DNA of 64,000 nucleotides from Macrostomum hystrix (lineage: Eukaryota > Platyhelminthes > Macrostomidae): contig CATNEN010000001.1 of NCBI GenBank assembly GCA_950097015.1, positions 9,915,001 to 9,979,000 on the forward strand, read 5' to 3'. This document shows positions 53,524 through 64,000 of this stretch, piece by piece; the first letter of the stretch is position 1, and each line of letters starts with the position of its first letter. The position numbers were made by a program, and so were the translations under genes. Under the pieces are notes generated by a model, which had not been told where the DNA came from, made no database searches, and was given only the letters and a program-made list of their open reading frames with translations.

Positions 53524-54987
53524 TTACTTTTCGGTCGAGGCCTGCAGCAGCTTGATGCGATACGGCCGGGCAATATCTCGCCGGCGCAGCATCTTGCGCA
53601 TCCTTTCGATGTCGCCACCGGCAACGGAGTCGAACCAGCGCAGGTCTAGATCGCGGCATAGTCCATGGAATCTCTGGAATACCTCGGCGCAGCCGTGCTT
53701 GCCAAGCCGAGTGCTGGGCTCGAAGGACAGCAGGTTGTAAAGAAGATTCTTCAGCTTCTGATTCACTTTTGGCCGGTCGTCCACTTTGGGTCGCACGTTG
53801 GCTCGCCAGAGTTTGAGAAAAGACCGTTTTAAATGTTTCTCATTAGCTGCGGTCCCTGAGGACGAGCTCCCGTTGGCTGGAGCGGTGCCCGCTGCAGCGA
53901 TGGCAGCGGGTGATTCCAGAATCTTCGCCCGATGCTCCTCGAACGGCAGGCGGCCGTAGACCATGTGAAACATGAGCGCGCCCAGGCTGTACCAGTCAGT
54001 CGAGTGGTCCACCATGCGGCTGCCCTCCTCCAGCTGCTCAGGCGGAACCCAACGGATCGAAGCGAACACAGCCACGGAGCAGCGGCTGCCCCAGTAGTAG
54101 TAGGGGTTCTCTATCGCTTTTCCCAGTGCGCAGGCCTTGGCCAAACCGAAGTCGCCCAGTTTGACGTCACCAGCTTCGTCAATCAGAACGTTGTCAATCT
54201 TTAGGTCGAAATGAATGAAGCCACTTTCGTGAAGATAGCTAAGTGCTTCCGCAACCTGCAAGGATAGGTAGGTCACGTAGGTCTGCAGGTTGACGGCCTC
54301 GCGGTGTCGCTCGTCACTTCCCGCGATGTGATCCAGCAGGTTCATCGCATCGCCAACAGCGTAGTACTCGTAGACCTCGAATGGTCGATCTGTTGTGGTC
54401 AGAGCGTATTTAGAATCCAACAGTTTGGCGATGAACGGATGATCGCAGTGATAGATATGGGAGATGCTTTTAACAATATCCATGGATTCCAAGTTGCGGC
54501 AGTGCAAGTCCAGCGACTCGGATTGATGCGGCTCGGCGCTGACGTGCTTCTTAATCTGCTTGACCACCACGGATCGTCCTGGCTGCAGCGCCTGCAGCTG
54601 CCGATCCTCCGTGTTCTCCTCGAGGCCACGGCCCAGACGCTTGGAGATTTCAATCAGAGCCAGATGAGTTGTGCCAAATGAGCCTTCGCCGATTCGGGCG
54701 TACAGGCGGTAAGTGGCACTGGCGGTCTCCAGAACCGCCAGCTGCCCATCTACCGTGGCGTCGTTGTTATCTTTACCGTTGCGAATGTGCTTGGCACATT
54801 GGGGTATTTCAAATACCTGCTGCGACAGCTGCTGAGATCCTGATGACTGCTGCTGCTGCTGCTGAGATGCCTGTCTCGAACTGCTGCTTGAACGTGATCC
54901 GCTGCTGCCACTGGGCACTCGGAGCTGATTGTGATGGCTCTGATGATGCTGGCTGGAGGCACTGCGTGACTGGTGGGGCTGCAGCAT
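53524..54987 (-). CDS. AGC-like serine/threonine kinase, non-RD
   Basis: 487 aa in one exon. Residues 1-60 are Ser/Gln/His-rich and disordered. Kinase domain from about 93: glycine loop GEGSFG (100-105), ATP lysine K143 in VVVKQI, catalytic loop HFDLKIDN (259-266; D261, N266), DFG at 279-281, and PPEQL in place of APE. The HRD arginine is Phe, so it is a non-RD kinase, usually not controlled by activation-loop phosphorylation. SVAVFASIRW in the activation segment is atypical. An insert near 355-395 rich in Ala/Ser/Gly precedes the C-lobe end, where LLSFEPSTRLGKHG resembles AGC kinases (S6K/SGK type). No hydrophobic motif tail. All core catalytic residues are present, so it is probably active. 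Confidence 0.82.
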   Translation of the reverse strand: MLQPHQSRSASSQHHQSHHNQLRVPSGSSGSRSSSSSRQASQQQQQQSSGSQQLSQQVFEIPQCAKHIRNGKDNNDATVDGQLAVLETASATYRLYARIGEGSFGTTHLALIEISKRLGRGLEENTEDRQLQALQPGRSVVVKQIKKHVSAEPHQSESLDLHCRNLESMDIVKSISHIYHCDHPFIAKLLDSKYALTTTDRPFEVYEYYAVGDAMNLLDHIAGSDERHREAVNLQTYVTYLSLQVAEALSYLHESGFIHFDLKIDNVLIDEAGDVKLGDFGLAKACALGKAIENPYYYWGSRCSVAVFASIRWVPPEQLEEGSRMVDHSTDWYSLGALMFHMVYGRLPFEEHRAKILESPAAIAAAGTAPANGSSSSGTAANEKHLKRSFLKLWRANVRPKVDDRPKVNQKLKNLLYNLLSFEPSTRLGKHGCAEVFQRFHGLCRDLDLRWFDSVAGGDIERMRKMLRRRDIARPYRIKLLQASTEK

Positions 54988-55956
54988 GGTCTGCCAACTA
55001 GCTGTCTGCTGAGAAGCGTCCTTGCGAACTGTCTATAAAAAATTGCACTTCTAAAGACTTCAATACAATAAGGCCGTCCTGCCCATCAAGCTAGTTTTTG
55101 TTTCTTTAACACGTCTCAGTCTTAGCTGTCCTTGCTAGTTGCTGCGACTAAATAGTTTCAATGGACGGGCTCGCGTATTCCTGCTGAGCTCATCTATGTA
55201 AATTGTTGAGCGTCTCCAGCGGAGGTTTCTGACTGACAGACTCTATCTCCATGCAGAGGAGGCAATGAGAATTAGGGGAGAGAGAAAATACTAAACTAGA
55301 TAACGAAGCGTATGGCAACAGAAACACGAGCAGTGGAGAAGACGAATAGATAGCACAGCCAGACGCAATGATAATCTGCGGCGGTTCATTTGTTTGCAAT
55401 GAGCTATTCGATTGCAGTCTATCTTACAGTTGGAGCATCATTTTCAGCCCTCGCCTCACCTCTTCTCATCACCGGGCAGTCTGTAATTCTATCTCTTCTT
55501 TTATTTTATTTTTTGTTCGCCGACCCCTAATACGGTGCTCAGAAAAATGCAGGTGAGGCTATATAGTTTGGGAGCTCTTGAGAATAGAAGAGAAGAATTG
55601 AAGGTCTGGGGAGGGCTTAAGTAGACAACCCAGTGCCAGTGTCCATCTAATTATCGAATTCTAATGCTTGGACAATATTTCGAATTCTCGTAGTTCTTAC
55701 TATATAGTGTTTTTCTTCAGTGCTGAGTCTGACACTATTAATTGCTTATACCGTTGACATCACAGTTCCGTGCGATTATGATTTGAGTACAAACAGTGCT
55801 TCAAGAATAATAAATTATTTCTTAGTTTTATTTTTGTCTAATAAATCTACGTTTAGATACGATAAGTAGCTTCAAATATAGTAGATAGAAAGAGTCAGTA
55901 AGACAGAAAGATAGTAGATTATGGAACATTGCAGATTGCGAATTAAAAAAAATTAT
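54988..55956. other. 5' flank of the kinase; no gene seen
   Basis: Short frames only; 55190-55556 is unsupported on either strand. Confidence 0.45.
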
Positions 55957-56247
55957 TTTTGCGGGGGGTGTACACAATGGCACAGCATTTGGTGACACTA
56001 GACCCGCAGCCAGCGAGGAGGCAATTCTGCCCATTTCGCTGACTCCTGAGCACACTACCCACACTCACACAGGTGTGTACATCTGCCCTGAATTTATCAT
56101 TGTCAGGCAGTGTACACTCTCACTGTGCCTTGGAGGTTGGCCCTCAAGGGCGTAAATTGCACGACAAATAAATGTGGCCTCGCCGCGGAATCGAGCTCAG
56201 GGACATTCTTGCGAAGGCAAACGCGTTAACTACTCTGCCAATCACCC
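55957..56247 (-). mobile_element. SINE-1 copy with internal deletions
   Basis: The minus strand reads GGTTAACGCGTTTGCCTTCG-like head, B box GAGCTCGATTCCGCG, GGCCAACCTCCAAGGCAC, GTGTACACACCTGTGTGAGT, then GCTCAGGAGTCAGCGAAATG and a G-rich/AT tail. It lacks the middle GCCTGCGTACAGTATCTG segment and about 30 bp beyond the B box. Confidence 0.88.
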
Positions 56248-57026
56248 CGTTAGATTTTCGGGTTGGTGTGGAGTAGATGATAAGAATGCAGAGAGTACAT
56301 TAGTGAAGTTTATAGTAGTAGTAGAGAGTAAGATCATTGATAGCACAGCTAAGTAAACCAAGTTCGAGTACAATGCAGCTCGTAAAACAACCCTAACAGC
56401 AACGAGTGATAGATTTTACGGAAAATTAAATACAAACATATATTTATTAAAACATCTTCTTCAGCTCATTGTTTGTCTTAAAAACAAACAGAGACAAAAT
56501 ATTTGTACAAAATTAATAATTGATAAATCATAAATCATTACAGTCGAATAATCATCTCAAGCAATACACGAACGTGGAGTGCTCTGGAAAGTAGTTGTGA
56601 TTAAAAAAAGGAATTATCAGCACGAAACGCAAGTCAAATTAAGTTACGAGTTTTTGCTTTAAACTGAAAGTTGAAAAAATTAAATATAGTTCAATTTCAT
56701 GCGGATCGAGTTTAAGAATTTCTAGAAAAAAATGTTCGCGTAAGGTGGAAAATATCTTGTCGTAATAATAAGTTGCTTCGAAATAGACAACCATGCTTAC
56801 TGACTGTATAAGTAGTACATTTATGTTAATCAAACCGAAAAAATAGAGATTTCGTCATTTGAATGCGAATTATTTTTGGGGCCATTGTTTCATGTCTAGA
56901 AAACGGAAGCAGAACACTTGAAAAAAGAAAGTCTTGATTTGCAAAATATATGCTGAAAACTAAATCATACTGTTCGCCAGTTTTTACACAAATTTCTCCT
57001 ATGCCGTCACCAAGCTGTGATCGACT
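56248..57026. other. AT-rich, no gene seen
   Basis: Presumed 3' flank of the next gene on the minus strand. Confidence 0.5.
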
Positions 57027-58631
57027 TCAAGCATTGCCACCAGCGCCACCAGCAGATTTTCCGCCTCCGACCAGCTCCAGGATGCAGAACACGCCAGAAA
57101 TGATGGCGCAAATCGACGAATAAGCTAATCGATCCGAGAAGTTCGTTGTCTGGCCAATGCCCAGGCAGATTATGGCGCTGAAACCTAGATTTATGGAATT
57201 TTGTAGCGGGTCAGCTAAATACGAGTGACACATACTGCAGTTGGACCTCATGTACAGCCAGTGTACATCAGCAGCTAGTACAATGTGCCACCGGAATTTC
57301 AACACTAAATAAATCCTGCAAACGATTCTACAGATGGGCGAACAGAAACTATTTGGAATCAGGCGTCTCACCCAATGATTCCAACTGTTCCCTCAATCTC
57401 TATTTCGATCAGAAGTCTACAACCTCCATGGGACTGAACATGGCTTGAATTTTTGTAGTAAGAGAATATCTACCGTGCTAGCATTCCAGATCCTACAATG
57501 TTCTACACAGTCTTTAAAAATGAATCACCTCGTTAGAGAAAAGTGACTTTTGTTAACAAATTTGAACTCAATTCACGCAGCTATGTCCCTCAAACTCTGG
57601 TCAGATGATTTGCACTTCTTGCTCAACCCTCATGAGCACATTCTACGGGAAGTCTAGCCATTGCCACCTTGGCTCAACTCGGGGAGTCACTTGGACTGGG
57701 AATCGGCGAGCTAGTTTTGCAAGAAGGCACTGTCAACATGATCACATTTACTGACTGGCTGCAACAGCAGGAATAGTTACTGGTATTAGGCCAGTAACAT
57801 TTATGATTGTCCAGTCATCTATTGACCTTGAAAAATAAATTAAATTTGCAGGACAGGTGTGGACACTGGCACATCGCTTAGTGACAGTAGAACCACAGCC
57901 AGCCAATTCTGCCCTTTTGGCTGACTCCTGAACACACACACACACACAGATACTGTACGCAGGCATACGCTCACACAGGTGTGTACACTCTCCTTGTGTA
58001 CACTGTGCCTTGGAGGTTGGCCCTTAACGGCGTAAATTGCACGAAAAGCCCCCAATTAGCCTTCGCTCCGCGGCTGCGCCCCAAATGAATGTGGCCTCGC
58101 CGCGGAATCGAGCTCAGGGACCTCGGTACGAGAGGCAAGTGCGTTAACCGCTCTACCACTCACCCCCTCATCAATTGACCTTTAAGTGACCTAAAGTTTG
58201 AGCCCGAAGCTCAACTTGTTTATTGGCGACTTGATGTCCTATTAAGCGCTGTTGATGTTTTCGCATGAGCTATTTTTAAACTACCAACCGGTGATTCGTT
58301 GTTTGGGAAGGCAGTGGAGTATACTAATGTTTGTTGGATACTGTACCATAACTACAAATAAAAACTCACCAGCAATGAAGGCCATCACCAAATCCACAAT
58401 GAGCACTATCTTATTTCCTGCTGTTTCGTCCACAAACAGGTAGAGAAAGGTGAGCAGCACTGCACAGAAATAGGTGACAATGCCGATGATGAGGAAGGCT
58501 AACAGGGCGTAGAAGGCGTCTAAATTGGTCGTCAGACTGTAGCCAGAGCCTGCCGCTAGCCAGACAACGAACCCAATGGTGATCAACGCCCATGTACACT
58601 TCATCCACACCGAGCCATTGTTGAAAGCCAT
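57027..58631 (-). CDS. Small four-TM MARVEL-like membrane protein
   Basis: Two minus-strand exons: 58631-58370 (donor GTGAGT) and 57184-57027 (acceptor CTAG), phase 1, 139 aa. Helices at about 11-29, 39-66, 74-98 and 107-126; the splice site falls inside TM3, which the join reconstitutes as one hydrophobic run (LIVDLVMAFIAG, then FSAIICLGIG). Short loops, a small TM1-TM2 loop, and a Gly/Ala tail (GGGKSAGGAGGNA) are typical of MARVEL-type vesicle or junction proteins (plasmolipin/CMTM/singles-bar-like). No catalytic motif. N4 (NNGS) is a poor glycosylation candidate given a cytosolic N-terminus. The 1.2-kb intron holds a SINE-1 in the same orientation as the gene. Confidence 0.72.
57850..58167 (-). 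mobile_element. SINE-1 copy in the MARVEL-like gene intron
   Basis: The minus strand reads GGGTGAGTGGTAGAGCGGTT (best-preserved A box), AACGCACTTGCCTCTCGTAC, B box GAGCTCGATTCCGCG, then body and a tail truncated within GTCACTAAGCGATGTGCCAG. Contains a (CA) run at 57934-57947. Confidence 0.9.
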
Positions 58632-60139
58632 GCCAGATTGTCGATGAATGAAGATTTGCTGTCTCTGGTTTGTCTAATCAGACAGATAATTTAGTTTCAC
58701 ATTAATATAATTTCTGGCTTAAAGTTTTATCCAACCACAACACCCGTCTCTCTGCCTCCACCTCTCCCGTCTCTCCTCGTCTCTTGTGCACATTCCAGAG
58801 AAACGTTTACTGTTGTCATGACATTTCTAAATAACCAATCCACTTCACCTCACCTACGCAAACACAGGCCGAAGTCTAGGAAGAAATTGTAGGGAAAAAT
58901 ACAGTCCACCTCACAAACTCCCCGACCATTTCCCAGGTTCGTCTGTACTAGAAATTTTGTAGAGGCCAGAAAAGACAGACGGTTGCGACAGAAAAATCAG
59001 CCCGTCACGCTATCTGGATCTAGATAAACAACAACAACAGCTGCCTCTGAAAGTTGATTGCCCCAGCGTCAGACACTGAGCAGGCATTGGGTGGAGAGGA
59101 GAGGAGAAGAGAATAGAAGAAAGGGGATGGAGGCCGAGGCAGTCATTGGGTGGAAGACGACAATCGAGACGTCCATGGTTGAATGGAGACTTTTTGAGGG
59201 ACAGAAATTTTCTTACCAATGGATTGAAATGCCGTCTCTCTATGCTTCTAGAAGACAGAGGGTTTGCTTTTTCTATTATGTATTTGCTTTGTAGCAGCTA
59301 TTTTTAGAAACCTGGCAAATCCATGTGAAGCGCAATGAAGAAGAGAAAACACGCCGCATAATGAATTCAGTTTGTTATTTCGTTGTTTTTCAATTGAACC
59401 GACCCACCCACATTGTACGACTAAAGCTTAGCTGACACTGAAGCTTACTTGTATAGACGAAGAGAAAAATGATGAAATGGAGAGAGAAAAACTGGGAGAT
59501 AGACGGATGCAGTAAGAAAAAATCTGATTTTTAATGACGGAGTTGAAGTGAATAATCAAAATATTTAGTGCAGATATTTGTGAATGGTTAGCGAGAAAAT
59601 CTGAGTGACTGTGGCTCGTATACATGTTTACAATGAGCGACCAACTACTATCTCGCTGTGTACACAAGCACTGGAATTATTGGGTCAGAAAACAAAAAGA
59701 GGTAAAAAGCAAATTTTACCATATTGTTGACTGAAGGAAAATCTCTGCGGGTAGTTCGTCTCTCTCAGCACGAGCCTTAATTCTACCCACCCACCCACAG
59801 CAGAGCTATACATATTGCTGAGAGACTGATCTTTTTGCCATTTTTTGTTCTTCTTTTAGGCAAATACAAAATTTCTTCTCTATATGTTCTGCTTGCCAAA
59901 CCGAAACGGTCGTGCTTAAATTCTGATTTCGGGTCGACTTGGGCTTTGCGCTTCGAGTCTTTTAAAAATAGCGTCTGGACTCGAGCGCATGAGCGTATTT
60001 GTGTTCTATCGTGTCTTGAAACTGCGCTTTCGCGCCAATTCGAACTGGAATTTTATTATATAATTTTCGAACTTAGTTTGAACACCATTAAAGCAGTGTT
60101 TGAGCATCAGTTTGAATTTAGCTGTAGTGACGTTTCAAA
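58632..60139. other. No gene seen
   Basis: Intergenic DNA, with a purine-rich patch at 59090-59140. Short frames only. Confidence 0.45.
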
Positions 60140-60545
60140 CATATATACCAGTGTTTAGCAATGTTTGAACCAGTGGTTTAGCGACGTTTGAACCAGTTGT
60201 TTAGCGACGTTTGAACCAGTTGTTTAGCGACGTTTGAACCAGTTGTTTAGCGACGTTTGAACCAGTGGTTTAGCGACGCTTGAACCAATGGTTTAGCGAC
60301 GTTGAACTATTAGTTTCGCGACGGTTCAACCAGTGGTTTAGCGACGTTTAAACCTGTTGTTTAGCGACGCTTGAACCAATGGTTTAGCGACGTTGAACTA
60401 TTAGTTTCGCGACGTTTCAACCAGTGGTTTTAGCGACGTTTGAACCAGTGGTTTAGCGACGTTGAACTATTAGTTTAGCGACGTTTCAACCAGTTGTTTA
60501 GCAACGTTTGAAACAGTTCTTTAGCAACGTTTGAACCAGTTTTAA
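60140..60545. repeat. Minisatellite, 23-bp unit
   Basis: About 17 copies with GTTTAGCGACGTTTGAACCA plus GTT or GTG, and 21-bp variants containing GTTGAACTATTAGTTTCGC. A block of about 105 bp recurs (60260-60360 versus 60365-60470). Confidence 0.95.
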
Positions 60546-61259
60546 GAACTTTTATAAGCATCCTTTCATTTCTTAGCGACGCCAGGCTTTTAATTTTGTT
60601 TTTTAATGGCTTGGTAAATTTACGAGCTAAATCTACGAGAGGCTCAATAGATTCTCTCAATTTGTACTTTCAACAAAGTCCGCTTTTAAAGAAAAGTCAT
60701 TCTCTTCGAATGTTTTGTTTAGATAATTTCCTACTATAAATTATACCTTTTACTTAGATGCTCAAGGTCAGTGGATTAAGCATTCTTCCCGCAACACACT
60801 ACTAATTGCGGGCTATAAGTAGTGTGGTAGTATGTTTATTACTTCCAATTCAATTCTTTTTTAATTCAATGGAATCTACTAACAATGAAGTAGTTAATGA
60901 GCTGAATTAAAGAAGATAGCTTACGGGTTTTAGGATTTAATAAAGTTCATTGGCTCGCACAGAGAATGCGGCTCGAGGGCTGCGGAAATTTAGCTTCCTG
61001 TTTTGTACCCTATAACAATCACTATAGTAGCTGCACAATAGACTGGTACGAAGTTTAAAAATCTGCAATCTGACACAGCAGACCAAGCCTTAATGAAAAA
61101 CTTTACTGCGATTTTTTTTTCGAATGAACTCACTATCTTGTATGACAGTGACTGTGGGTGTTAGGTTTAATGCCTAGAACCAAGAGGTGATTGATTTGAA
61201 TGTAATAAGATCCTCAAAACGGATGCTTGATTTTCTACCCTAACAATCAATTTAGAAGG
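60546..61259. other. No gene seen
   Basis: AT-rich unique DNA. Confidence 0.5.
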
Positions 61260-61440
61260 TAGAAGTGCTGGTTTAGGAGAATAGGAAGAGGTGGACAAGA
61301 AATGGAAGACTGCAGAGGGAGGGATGGAAGAAGGGAAACGAAAAAATAGGAGAGATGGAAGAAGGGAGGAAATGGAAGAAAGGGGGAGATGGAAGAAGGG
61401 GAGATGAGAGACAGGAGAAGTAGTGCGATGTGAGAAGCAA
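61260..61440. repeat. Purine-rich low-complexity stretch
   Basis: Repeated GGAAGA/GGGAGATGGAAGAAGG phrases, almost no pyrimidines on the plus strand; irregular period near 18-20 bp. Confidence 0.7.
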
Positions 61441-62513
61441 GATACACTCTATAAAGAAAATAGTGAAGCACGGCTAATCATTGTGAATGAAATATGAAAT
61501 CACAATGAGCCAGCCAGACCCAGTCAGCATATTATTATCCTCCCTAGCTTTTAAGGCTTCAAAACCGGCAGGGATTATTGTTGGCAGCTTTAATTATACC
61601 CAAATTCATTCGTTTAGCGAGTTGAATCTCGATTCGGATAAACAATAGATCACTGAGAAATGAGGCAAAAGGTAATTTTAATGGTTTCTATATTTGGCTT
61701 GCTTAAGCGTCAGACTAGAATTAGCATTGAATTTAACTAATAGGTTTTTGCTTTTTCATTTATCCAAGAGATGTTTCTAATAATACACGTGTAGATACTG
61801 AATTAGCTTAGAAACGTTCAAGGATGGATTAGCATTCAATTCTTACCCTAAGCAATTGATTTTAGTCCAAAACATTCTAAAAGTACATCTTCCATGGGCA
61901 TGCTCTGAACAAGACCAGCTTCATCTCAAGCATGTTTGCCCCAATAGCCCTGCAATCTGCAAATCAAAACAAGCCAAAGCAGGCGGGATCACAGGAGCAG
62001 GAAGTGAGCGGCTTGTCCAGCTTCCTCAGCGAAGCTGTTTTGCAACCGCCTGGCACAGTATTGGTTCTCAGAGCCAATCACGAAAGCGCTGGAGCTTGCT
62101 TCCGTTTCAATTTCTAAAGGGCTTGGGGTTGTTCGGAAGTCGAGGTAGATTTGGATTGGGACTGAATACGGTGACAGTGCGCTGAAGGCGCACTTGAAAT
62201 TGCATTTTTTCTAGCTCATTGTATGATTTCCCCCCACGACTGGCGCTCAGGAGAGAAATAGTTTGGAGAAGCGGCACATGAGATTAAATGAGCTCATGAA
62301 AAACTGACTCGCACTCGCCATACCACTGCATCCATAGGACTCAAGTAGTAATAGATTGAGTGCTTTATCGTGCTCTGAGCAAACATTTTCTTTGTTTAAC
62401 AGAGCCGAACTAACTTCGACCCAGACGAACTATTGGCCAGGTCTTGCCCACGGTTTTTATATTGGATTTCTGAAGCGATTGTAAGCGTCAGGCAAACCGC
62501 CAGAGGTCTGCTC
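61441..62513. other. Upstream region of the FANK1-like gene; possible small exon
   Basis: 61932-62117 is a 61-codon plus-strand frame (MFAPIALQSANQ ... NHESAGACFRF) with near-50% GC in AT-rich surroundings. It could be a small gene or a separate exon; an overlapping frame is also open, so weak. Confidence 0.3.
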
Positions 62514-64000
62514 ATGCCGATCCCCCCAAAGCCGCCAGCGCTGCAGGTGACAGCGGTCACTCATCATTCCCTCGAGCTGTCTTGGGAGTCGCTGCACACC
62601 AAACTGTCCGGCGTGCTCACACCGGCCGACGGAAAACTCAAAGCTGAGGTTTAGCCTTTGAATGCTGATTTCGATTCTCAATAGTCACTTTTGTTCGTTA
62701 GCCAGTGAAATTTTTACTGTTATTCCGAAGTGAACTAACAGGATATTGCTCATTAGCCAAAGCAAAGGATAGATCAACTAGACTAGAGTAAGTGCTAAAA
62801 CAGCTCAGGGGCCCATATTAGGAGCTTCAAGGGCCGCATCTGGCCCGTGGGCCGGTTCCTGGACTACAAAGCACTAACCACTGGGCCATCGCGTTTCAGG
62901 TTCAAGTAAAAAAGTTCGAGCAACAATCGGACGAGCCGTCCACCTGGGACTTGGCCTACAAAGGCTACGACACTCGCTGCAGCGTTACAGGCCTGTCAGA
63001 TAGTCAGGCCTACTATCTGCGCTTTCGCTTCGGTGTAGAATCTGGCTGGAGCGAGTTCTCAACGCCGCAAGCCGTGAAGACAGCCAGGCGACTCTACACT
63101 GGCGAGGATCTGCATCGCCTAGTGCGACTGGATAAGGGCCCGGAGCTGCAGCGCGTGTTGGACACCGGCGAAGCCAATCCGAACGCGCCAGACGACAAAG
63201 GCTTCAGCCCGCTGATGCAGGCCGCGCTGGCGGGCAAAGGCAAGTTCTGCGCGATGCTGCTGGACCACGGAGCCGAAGTGGACTGGTGCGGAGAGAACGG
63301 TGAGGCTGCAGTCTGGACCAAACACTGGCCAAATATAACCACGAAGGTTACTGAATCCTTTAACATCTTGCTTTGTCATCTCCTATCTTGAATTTATCTG
63401 CATAGGCCCTCGAGTGTAAGTTGCAGAGCCCCGCTTTGTGCGGCCTGCTCTCGTCTCCACTTGCCGTCTGCTGTTGTCTCTGGTTGTCAGGTTTGCCAAC
63501 CTGGGATAAATTGTCTGATTTCTATCCGTCTTTTTTCTCCTAAGTCTATTCTCTCGTATGCCTAGCCGCGTCAGATTCGTCAATCTCTCGACATTGGGTC
63601 TATATTAAGGTTAGAAAACATGGACACATATTGTATGGCACCGGAGGATGCAGTGACTGGTATAGGAGCCATGGCCTGGGAGGGTCATAGTGAAGGCCCG
63701 GATGTAATTCCGGGTTTGGTTCAGAAGGACCTTCCGGAGCCGGGACTGCAACTCTGGATTGGCAGCTCGTGGCGTCCCTCCATCGGGTTTGATAGATAAG
63801 TTGGTGCTCCAGTATTTTATCTAACAGAACTGATTTTTGCGTCACTTTTGCGTTACAGGCAAGACAGCGCTCATGCTGGTGGCCTACCGAGGCGTGCTCC
63901 CCAGCCTGCGCCAGCTGCTGGACAGAGGCGCCAGTCGTCGACGACGAGATCGCAAAGGCTCCACAGCGTTGCACTACGCGGTTGACGGCGAGAAACTCGA
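62514..64000 (+). CDS. FANK1-like: FANK1-like: fibronectin III and ankyrin repeats (partial)
   Basis: Three exons in phase: 62514-62648, 62900-63299 and 63859 to the window end, where it continues. The start MPIPPKPPALQV is chosen because vertebrate FANK1 begins in the same way; the frame opens earlier, at 62433. Residues 1 to about 105 form one fibronectin type III domain (VTHHSLELSWESL, YKGYDTRCSVTGL, AYYLRFRFGV, WSEFS). Ankyrin repeats follow: LYTGEDLHRLVR, DDKGFSPLMQAALAGKG, GKTALMLVAYRG, DRKGSTALHYAV. The first ankyrin repeat unit is split by the intron at 63300-63858. FANK1 in mammals is testis-enriched and linked to spermatogenesis; the role here is inferred. Introns carry a hAT-like end and possible SINE sequence. 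Confidence 0.85.
62811..62895. mobile_element. hAT-like terminus / tRNA-like scrap at a splice acceptor
   Basis: AGGGGCCCATATTAGG, then GGGCCGCATCTGGCCCGTGG and GCCGG match the GGCCCGCGGGCCnnATnCGGCCC theme at the ends of Tip100/Zaphod-type hAT elements. The next bases on the minus strand, GATGGCCCAGTGGTTAGTGC, look like a tRNA A box. The segment ends within 5 bp of the acceptor CAG at 62897-62899. Confidence 0.5.
63640..63795. other. Possible SINE-related sequence in the FANK1-like intron
   Basis: Contains GTGGCGTCCCTCCATCGG, close to a SINE-2 phrase, and GGATGTAATTCCGGG, loosely B-box-like. One copy, weak match. Confidence 0.25.

Overview
The window looks like nuclear DNA of an invertebrate animal, most likely a free-living flatworm such as Macrostomum. 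That name is an inference. It rests on intron-containing metazoan genes (CCDC177-, NEK2-, HEI10/CCNB1IP1- and FANK1-like), a pair of divergent rhodopsin-class GPCRs, GC-rich exons in AT-rich surroundings, tRNA-derived SINEs, several classes of dead transposons and very many private minisatellites. No bacterial, organellar, rRNA or intact tRNA genes were seen.

Layout. 0-15 kb is transposon-dominated: a broken BEN-domain ORF and a DUF4218-like transposase remnant, an orphan GC-rich ORF bracketed by two hairpin direct repeats, two Ty3/gypsy pol remnants in opposite orientation, and a dead APE-type LINE sitting exactly inside a tRNA-derived SINE. 15-23.3 kb holds two head-to-tail plus-strand genes: CCDC177-like (4 exons) and a NEK2-like kinase (4 exons). 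23.6-26.3 kb is a 43-bp minisatellite with a higher-order period. 26.9-28.2 kb is a minus-strand HEI10/CCNB1IP1-like RING gene. 28.2-34.8 kb is AT-rich with SINE and LINE scraps and two 20-bp arrays. 34.9-46.0 kb holds two paralogous minus-strand GPCRs. The first is intronless; the second carries a 2.4-kb intron in its third intracellular loop made almost wholly of tandem repeats. 46.4-50 kb has arrays, a SINE and a LINE C-terminal fragment. 51-55 kb has a disordered Q-rich gene (plus) and an unusual AGC-like non-RD kinase (minus). 57.0-58.6 kb is a two-exon, 139-residue, four-TM MARVEL-like gene (minus). The window ends inside a FANK1-like gene (plus).

The genes do not form one pathway. NEK2-like (centrosome/mitosis), HEI10-like (meiotic crossover) and FANK1-like (testis) homologues all have germline or cell-division roles in vertebrates, which may be chance. 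About 13 kb, a fifth of the window, is tandem repeat, and each array has its own unit. Exon joins were worked out by eye from GT/AG sites and reading-frame phase; no alignment or database search was run.
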